A DNA stretch of 64,000 bases from Lichenostomus cassidix (taxonomy: Eukaryota > Chordata > Aves > Passeriformes > Meliphagidae): the NCBI GenBank assembly GCA_008360975.2, contig CM039210.1:18375007-18439006 (forward strand), written 5' to 3'. Below the pieces are notes generated by a model. The model saw nothing but the letters and a program-made list of their open reading frames with translations, did not search any database and was not told the origin of the DNA. The number at the start of each line of letters is the position of its first letter. The stretch's first letter is position 1. Both the position numbers and the translations under genes were made by a program. Shown here piece after piece: positions 57,293-64,000 of this stretch.

Positions 57293-57759
57293 TGTCCTAG
57301 GTTGCAATATAGATGTATTTAAGTATTCTATTACCACCAGCTGTGGGCCATTAGCTGTTATCACCTGCTAATGACCCACCCCCGGATGACAGGCAATGGG
57401 CCATCAGGGACCCACCGCATGACTCATGGATTTATCTCATCCCATTGTGGGATGCTCTGCCCAGGAGGGAGGAGCCAGGTGTTCCCACCTGGATATAACC
57501 TGGCCTTGGAACTGCCTGAGCTTGCCCTGTCTACTGGGTTCCTAGAGGACAAGAGCTACCACTGGACCTTCAGCTGGAGACCAGACCTTCACAGGATCAC
57601 CGCTTGAACTGAACTACTTCAGCTGGACTGCTACCACCACCCTAACAGGGTGTCAGGTTGTATCTGACTTTGTCAGTGTTTTTCCTTGTATTATTTCACT
57701 TATTTTTACTTTCAGTCTTGACTTGTGATCTCCCACTGGTTTGTTTTCAAACCAATACA
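57293..57759 (+). mobile_element. Element L1 3' LTR
   Basis: It is 467 bp, from TGTCCTAGG to CCAATACA, followed by the duplicated CGTAT. Apart from the 55-bp unit it differs from the 5' LTR at few positions. A purine tract (AATAAGGGGTGGATAA) precedes it at 57277-57292. Confidence 0.9.
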
Positions 57760-57764
57760 CGTAT

Positions 57765-57874
57765 TTGAAGGCACAGAGGTCCTGTTCTTCTTGTCTCCCA
57801 CTCTGGTCTTGGTGCAAGTTTGGTCCTGGTATAATGGATCTAAGTCGATTTTCCCTGTACTTTAATTGCTGTAC
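57765..57874 (-). pseudogene. Provirus C pol end and env start
   Basis: This is the short stretch between element L1 and the LTR at 57875. On minus it holds the last integrase codons overlapping the env signal region, as in provirus B at 32941-32990 and 31580-31643. It lacks the GGTC-flanked LTR found there, so it shows the empty site. Confidence 0.75.
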
Positions 57875-58249
57875 TGTTGGAAAACGCAGTTTTCCAGCAA
57901 AACTTATGCTAACTAAACAGGCCTGAATGGAGCCTCAGCATAGCCAGGCCTCAGTGAAAATCCTGACAAGTTGTTTTGAAGAGCTGACGCCTGAGAACCA
58001 CAGCTGTGTTTCTGAGCTGTGGGAAGAATGTCAGGAGAAAGATTAGGGAGTCAGAAGTGTTATGAGAAAAGAATAAGGGAGTTAACAGGAGGATCCCTGA
58101 ATGTGTGAGAACAGACTGCAGGTGTGTGTGTAGCTATAATTAGTAATTTCTGTAACAGTATATAAGTTTCTCGTTTTGGTGAAATAAAATGGAGCTTACT
58201 CTATATCTCGTATTGAGACTGCCGTGAGTTCCCTCTTGTCGTTATGTCA
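57875..58249 (+). mobile_element. Class II solo LTR, TSD CTGTAC / CTGTAT
   Basis: It is 375 bp, from TGTTGGAAAACGC to GTTATGTCA, flanked by CTGTAC (57869-57874) and CTGTAT (58250-58255). TATATAAG lies near 58159 and AATAAA at 58183-58188. The start and length resemble alpharetrovirus-related LTRs, not proven. Confidence 0.85.
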
Positions 58250-61200
58250 CTGTATGAGTCACCAGCAACGTTTGATAAGGTCCTTCCCACTTTTCCTAGA
58301 GTGGATTTCCTGAAAGAGACTTAACATAAACCCAATCCCCCGGATTCACATTATGAAAGGGTTTATCAGGTGGTGGGGGTTTACAATTAACAACGGTAGT
58401 GCATATTGATTGTAATTTTTGTCCTAAATGTTTTACATGATCTATTAAATGGCTTTGCCCTACCAGAGCCACACTGTCATTGTGAATCACATTTGTTCCA
58501 TAGGGCCTTCCATACAAAATTTCAAAGGGACTCAGTTTTTCCTTGAGCCGTGGTTTTACCCTAATTCTTAGCAAAGCCATGGGCAGAGCCTGATACCAAT
58601 ATAAGTTGGTTTCTTGACAAATTTTGGCTAATTGTTGCTTTATTAAGTGATTCATCTTTTCTACTTGTCCATTTGCCTGTGGCCTGTATGGTGTATGTAG
58701 TTGCCAGCGTATGCCTAGTAGATTACTTACTCCCTGAACCACCTGAGCTACAAAGTGTGCTCCCCTATCAGAATTAATTTCCCTGGGTACCCCAAATCGT
58801 GGAATTATTTCTTGTACTAAGGCTTTAACAACTTCTCTAGCTTTATTTGTTCTACAAGGGAAGGCTTCCGGCCAACCGGAGAAAGTGTCTGTGAGGACTA
58901 AAAGGTACTTGTATCCCCCTTTTCTAGGTAATTCAGAAAAGTCAATTTGCCTCACGTCCCCTGGTAAGGCTCCTTTGAGGATTGTTCCAGTGTTTTGCCT
59001 AACAGTGGTATTAGGGTTGTTTTTAAGACAGATTTCACAAGTGGAAGTTATGTCCTCAATAGTCTCCTTTAATTTTGATGCTATCACTTTGCTCTTTAAA
59101 TGATTATGTAAGGCATCGACTCCCCAATGTGTTTTGGAATGTCCGCTTTGGATAAAGAACTTTAACAGTTCTCTGGGTATGACCAGGAGATCCTTTATTC
59201 CAGCCCATCCATCTGTTCCTATTAGTCCCTTCTCTTTTTGTATCCAATTCAAATAATCAGTGTCATATGGTGGGGGTTTCTCACCCATAAGGATGCTAGA
59301 AGGGATTAGAGCTAGGGCTTGTATTTGAACCATACCAGCCACTGCCTTTGCTGTTTTGTCTGCCATAGCATTTCCCAGTTCAGGGATGGTGTTCCCCTGG
59401 GAGTGCCCTTTACAATGCATTATAGCCACTTTGGAAGGTTTCAGCACTGCTTCTAGCAATTGTAAGATTTCAGTAGCATGCTTAACTTCTTTCTTCTGTG
59501 AGGTTAATAAACCCCTCTCCTTCCAAACAGGCTCATGAGTGTGTACCACCCCAAAAGCATACCTTGAATCAGTCCAAATATTGACAGGTTTTCCTTCGGC
59601 TAATGCCAAGGCTCGAGTTAGAGCTATTATCTCAGCCTTTTGAGCAGATATCCCCACAGGTATCGGCTTTGCTTCAATGATGGCATCTGTGGTTGTAACT
59701 GCATACCCAGCAAGGCGCTTACCATCTCTGACATAACTGCTCCCATCAGTGAACCAGTTTTCTGCATCTGCCAGTGGAGACTCCTTCAAGTCTGGGCGGC
59801 TGGAGTAAACTGCCTCCATGATTTCAATGCAGTTATGTTGTACAGGCTCTTCGGTAGCTCTGCCCTGGAGGTAAGCTGCTAGATTTAAGATGTTGGTTGC
59901 CTGGATACTCACATCCTCTGATTCTGCTAGGACAGCTTGATATTTGAGAAAGCGAGATGGGGTTAACCAGTGATTTCCTTTCTGTGTGAGCACTGCTGAC
60001 ACTGTATGAGAGACAAAAACAGTTATCTTCTGGCCCATTGTGAACTTGCGGGCTTCTTCTATGTTCAGGATCACAGCTGCCACTGCACACAGGCAGGCAG
60101 GCCATCCTCGGCTGACCACATCCAATTGCTTGGAGAAATAAGCCACTGGCCTTTTGTAGGGTCCCAGCTTCTGTGCCAAAAGTCCCAATGCCCATCCTTG
60201 CCTCTCATGTGAGAACAACAGAAAAGGTTTAGTGATATCTGGTATACCCAGTGCCGGGGCTTGCATTAGCTCACGTTTCAGAGTTACAAATGCATTATTA
60301 GTCTCTGGTGTCCAGCATAGGTAGGTCCCCTCAGTTTCCTTTAGGAGCAGGTACATGGGTTTCACAATCAACCCATAATGAGGGATCCACAACATACACC
60401 ATCCTGTCATGCCCAGAAAAGTTTTCTGTTCTTTGATTGTAGTTGGCTGGGACATTTGACAGATTGCCTCCTTCCTGTTGTTTCCCAAGGCTCTCTCTCT
60501 TCCCACCAATTCATATCCCAGATATGTAACTTTCTGGAGGACCAACTGAGTCTTCTCAAGAGAGACCCTATATCCACTTAGCCCCAGAAAATTTAAAAGA
60601 CTTACAGTCCAGTTCTTGCAGTCTTCACAGGTCCTCGTTGCTATTAGTAGGTCATCAACATACTGCAGAATTGTACCTTCCCCAAGTGGCAGTGTTCAGC
60701 CTTCCAGTTCTTTAGCTAATTGATCTCCAAATATTGTGGGGCTATTTTTGAATCCTTGTGGCAATACAGTCCATGTAAGTTGGCTTTTTCTCCCTGTTTT
60801 GGGGTTTTCCCATTCAAAGGCAAAAATTTCCTGACTGCTTTCAGCTAATGGCAGACAAAAGAAAGCGTCTTTTAAATCTAAAACTGAAAACCACACCCAG
60901 ACACTTTGCAATTTTGTAAGCAAGGTGTAAGGGTTAGACACTAAAAGATGTAGTGTCTTTGTTATTGCATTTATTGCCCTCAGGTCCTGTACTAATCTGT
61001 AACTTCCGTTTGGCTTTTGCACTGGTAGAATTGGGGTATTGTAGGCAGACCTACATTCTCTCAGCAACCCTTGATCAATAAATTTAGCAATTATTGGTTC
61101 TATTCCTACCCGTGCTTCATGCCTTAGTGGATATTGTTTTACTGATACTGGCTGCACTCCTTCCAGCAGTTCAATAACCACTGGGGAAGCCTGTTTTGAT

Positions 61201-61620
61201 CTTCTTGGAATTTTGACATCCCATACCAAGGGGATCACTTGATCTGTTATTTCACTATCTATGGGTATTTCCTCTTTTTCAGGGATATTTGCTCGGCTTA
61301 AAGCCATAATTAATTTTTCCTCAGGGACCTGTAGTCTCATTCCTTGTTCTGTGAATTCTATTTTTGCTTCTAACCAAGTTAGTAGATCTCTGCCTAATAG
61401 GGGTTTTGGTGAATTTGGAAGATATAAAAATTGGTGTATTCCCATTTTCTTGCCTAGTGTAAATTTTAAAGGTCTCAAAAAGTAGGCATTTTCAGTTTTC
61501 CCTGTGGCTCTGATAACTTGGATGTAATTACTGCTTATAGGACTCAAAGTTTGATTCAGGACTGAGAATGTGGCTCCAGTATCCACCAAAAACTCCACCT
61601 CCTGTTCCCCTAGCTTAATT
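58250..61620 (-). pseudogene. Provirus C pro-pol
   Basis: On minus, protease starts MEFLVDTGATFSVLN with an intact DTG. RT carries QYPLRHEARVG, RLVQDLRAIN, VLDLKDAFFCLPL and LPQGFKNSPTIFG. One stop (TGA 60696-60698) replaces the Trp seen in provirus B. The same frame then continues through YVDDLLIA, RNase H ([26 protein letters not shown]) and integrase ([30 protein letters not shown], all catalytic residues present) to a TAG near 58294. Apart from these two stops the pol is open for over 1,000 codons, the best preserved in the window. Confidence 0.9.
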
Positions 61621-61639
61621 TAAACCAGCAAGTCTGCTA

Positions 61640-62244
61640 GGGAGGGACCTGCCAGTCCCCGTCATTCTGGATATAGCTGTGCTATAGTCACTGATTCTGG
61701 CGGTGCTGGTGATTGTGTCTTCACAATCGCAGCACGGTTAGGACAATTCCGCTTCCAATGCCTGAACTCCCCGCAGAACAGGCACTGGTTACGGCCTGGG
61801 TGTTGCTGTCTTTGCCCCCTAGGTAGAGGCCTTCTCCCTCCCCTGGGGGCACCCGGTTCCTCAGCCTGTGCCACTGCCACAATGACGGCCTGTTTTCTGT
61901 TCTTATATACTTCCCATGCTTCTGCTAAGAGTTTCTCTAAGTCCCGGCTATCTGGTCCCTCAATCTTTTGCAACTTTCTGTGTATATCTGGTGCTGACTG
62001 ACCCATCAATAAAGATATTAATTGTTGTTGCCCAGCTTCAGAGGCTGGGTCCAGTGTAGTGTGTTTTCTCATATTATTTCTCAGTCTTTATATAAATGAG
62101 CCTGGGGACTCAGTGGTTTCCTGGTGAATATTGAATAATAAGGACCAGTTGATGGTTTTAGGAATGGCATTTAGCAGTCCCCAATGTACTAATTTCCTGT
62201 ATCTAACCAAAAATGGATACATTTGTGTATCATTCGCATCCCAC
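61640..62244 (-). pseudogene. Provirus C gag: capsid C-terminus and nucleocapsid
   Basis: The open segment 62072-61662 has TTLDPASEAGQQQL and DIHRKLQKIEG (capsid), a basic linker rich in Arg/Pro/Gly, and one complete zinc knuckle CLFCGEFRHWKRNC. It joins the matrix-capsid part across the LTR 62245-62869, with a stop between 62072 and 62244. Confidence 0.8.
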
Positions 62245-62869
62245 TATTGGGATAATGGCTGCAAGTTCCCCACACCCCTTTCTTAACGACTGTCCTTGTC
62301 ACCTATTGTCCTGCCTTCCCTACTCCATGTGGTCCTAGCCACGCCCCCAGTTTTCGCTATTGGTTCCTATACCCTAACCCCACGTGGCCCTGGCCACTCC
62401 CTCGGGTTTCCCCTATTAGTTCCTGTACTCCTGACTCCGCCCCTGTACCTCCCCTTTACCCAGAGGTCACTGGGCCTGTGTGCTGTCCCTACCCCTCTCT
62501 GTTGCCCTATAAAACCCCTTACCCTCCGCCATCTTGCTGTCTATGCTCCACGTGTGTTTATGCTCCACATGTGGCTGTGCATGTGAGGCCTTCGCCCTCG
62601 AGGCATCTCTGCCTCGGGGAGGTCGTTGGCCTCTGCTGCACCATGCGAATAAACATCTTCCATGGACACAACGCATAGACCCTCCTCGCCTCCTTTATCA
62701 CCGCCGGTTGTAGAAGCAGACAAACCAGAGCTAGCCTTATAGCTCCCCAGACGGTGAGAGCGCAGTGTCCAGCCCTGGGACAGAGAGTTTAGAGCACTGA
62801 GGCGCTGAACCGGGCTGGGTAGAAAAGCTCTAGGGTAAAGTCTGCTGCAACATCCTTTAAACCGCAACA
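62245..62869 (+). mobile_element. Class II solo LTR in gag, TSD TCCCAC
   Basis: It is 625 bp, flanked by TCCCAC at 62239-62244 and 62870-62875. It starts TATTGGG, a change from the usual TG, and ends CCGCAACA. TATAAAA lies at 62509-62515 and AATAAA at 62648-62653. It is related to 6243-6828. The gag codons QWD / ANDTQ rejoin on removal. Confidence 0.9.
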
Positions 62870-63816
62870 TCCCACTGCGGATTTGAAATAGGAAAGATGT
62901 TATCTACATTCCCATGTAATATTCCAGTAGCTATCTGTCCCTGCACATGTGTTCTTGCTGCAGATACTACTGCTGCCTTTTCTGTTTCAGTTAATTCTGA
63001 TAGCATTAAATCTATGTCCTCCCAATCAATATCTTGATTTCTAACAATTAATTCAAACCTCTTTGCCACGTTTTCAGGGTCTTCTCTATACAGCCTGGCT
63101 GCCTCCCTCCAGGTATCTAAATCCAAAGCTGTAAATGGTGTTTTAACTTTTGTTATTCCCCCATCTGGCCCTACCACTTGTCTGAGTGGTGCTATCAGCT
63201 TCTCTTTTACAAGGGCCTTGCTTCTAGTTCTGGATGATATTCCTGAGCTAGCTTCACTTGTCCCTTCATCCTCATTATCCTCCAGGGATGTTGAGGACCT
63301 GCGGGATGTTGCCCCTGATGTTAGGGTGTCACCATTGCAGTTCATCAACTCCTGGGTTTCTAAGGGATCCTGGTCTCTCTCAGCTTTGAGCTTTAAACAC
63401 CGCTGTACGATGCTGCAAGATGAACAGCACCTTATCATGCAGCTTTTCCCTTTTGCCTCTTTTTCCAATACAAGGACCATCGAGTCCTGAGGTGCTAAAT
63501 TAAGACCACATTGTTTCTGCCATTCTGGTTTACGTCTTAAAGTGAAAAAGCAATCAGCGTAAGAGGTCTCATCCCATTTGTTTGCCCTCCTTAAAAATAA
63601 CATTAGTTGTAGTAGGGTGTTATAGTTTAAAGTTCCATTTTCTGGCAACTTTTCACCGTCATCTAATTTGTACAGTGGCCACCACTGGTTACAATATTTA
63701 ATTAGGGTGCACTTCTTCATAGTCCCTCTGGGGATCCCTCCTAGTTGTTTCCAATGTGCTAACACACATCCCAACGGACTTTTTTGGGTTATTTCCTTGC
63801 TTTCTGATGATCCCAT
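62870..63816 (-). pseudogene. Provirus C gag: matrix to capsid
   Basis: The frame is open upstream to 63894, but the likely start is the Met at 63816, giving MGSSESKEIT with Gly 2 for myristoylation. Matrix blocks (SPLGCVLAHWKQLGG and IKYCNQWWPLYKLDDG) are followed by a charged Ser/Thr-rich linker and capsid (TPFTALDLDTWREAARLY, ATGILHGNV). No stop occurs until the LTR at 62869; the capsid is cut there. Compared with A and F it is the best preserved gag N-terminal half. Confidence 0.85.
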
Positions 63817-64000
63817 TGCCTCCTTTTGTCTATTCTCCCTCTCTTCTTCCTTACACACACTTTCCTGCACATCTCCTCTGACTTTTCCTCTCAAAACCCC
63901 TCAGATCCGGGGAACCAGCCACAAAGTCACACTACTCTCTGCCACTTCTCCCCTTATTCTATTCCTTCAATTACAAGCACACAAAACTCCAGTTTCCACA
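63817..64000 (-). other. Provirus C leader
   Basis: A purine-rich minus-strand leader (GAGAGGAAAAG, GGAAGAAGAGAGG) lies upstream of gag, as in packaging-signal leaders. No primer site or LTR is reached before the window edge. Confidence 0.5.

Larger units (their letters stand above)
51815..57759 (+). mobile_element. Element L1: spuma/ERVL-like (class III) retrovirus with both LTRs
   Basis: The order is 5' LTR, tRNA-Lys-type primer site, membrane ORF, gag, protease-RT-RNase H-integrase, 3' LTR. Both LTRs run TG...CA, and CGTAT is duplicated at 51810-51814 and 57760-57764. The empty site TTCCGTATTTGAAGG is visible in provirus B env at 31577-31591. No env is present, as is usual for ERVL. Pol motifs resemble class III ERVs. 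Confidence 0.9.
51121..63960 (-). mobile_element. Provirus C: class I ERV, nearly complete, host to three insertions
   Basis: On the minus strand it reads leader, gag, pro, RT, RNase H, integrase, env. The 5' LTR lies beyond the window edge and the 3' end is lost at 51120. Insertions are a solo LTR at 62245 in gag, a solo LTR at 57875 near the pol end, and the whole element L1 at 51815 in env. It is a sister of provirus B. Confidence 0.9.

Overview
The window looks like vertebrate, most likely bird, heterochromatin-like DNA: a graveyard of nested retroelements with no ordinary multi-exon host gene that I can recognise. The bird call rests on a full-length CR1 LINE (esterase-type ORF1, APE/RT ORF2, terminal ATTCTGTG repeats) and on many endogenous retroviruses (ERVs) of mixed class. 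Such density suggests a low-recombination compartment such as a W chromosome or pericentromere; that is inference, and the species cannot be read from the sequence.

Layout. 1-9.84 kb: an integrase scrap, a roughly 1.12-kb CCTTG-rich satellite (905-3494) carrying two LTR insertions, several solo LTRs and unassigned DNA. 9.84-21.16 kb: provirus A (+, class I) set in satellite, with gag-pro-pol broken by five LTR insertions, one nested inside another. 21.16-25.6 kb: an env remnant (G, -), a deleted provirus (E, -) and the 5' stub of a tRNA-Trp-primed provirus (H, +). 25.6-29.7 kb: unassigned DNA, a TTAAG-rich repeat and an inverted pair of solo LTRs. 29.7-36.86 kb: provirus B (-, class I) with env and pol and two LTR insertions. 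37.7-46.5 kb: provirus F (+, gag) interrupted by two solo LTRs and by one compound insertion, a full-length intronless RPS9 cDNA joined to a full-length CR1. 46.5-49.0 kb: provirus D (-). 49.0-51.1 kb: an ERVL-type LTR fragment, another LTR and the 5' part of spuma/ERVL-like element L2 (-). 51.1-64 kb: provirus C (-), a sister of B, containing a complete but decayed spuma/ERVL-like element L1 (+, two LTRs, 5-bp target duplication) and two solo LTRs.

Almost every insertion has readable target-site duplications, so the order of events can be reconstructed. Class I and class II LTRs show 4- or 6-bp duplications and the L-type LTRs about 5 bp. All viral genes seen are broken by stops, frameshifts, deletions or insertions; only RPS9 and CR1 ORF1 are uninterrupted, and CR1 ORF2 has one frameshift.

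The most interesting observations are: (1) the RPS9-CR1 chimera, which looks like a single target-primed insertion with template switching; (2) a multi-pass membrane reading frame lying upstream of, and in one copy fused to, Gag in two diverged spuma-like elements; (3) the inverted CCTTG satellite blocks; and (4) the deep, datable nesting itself.
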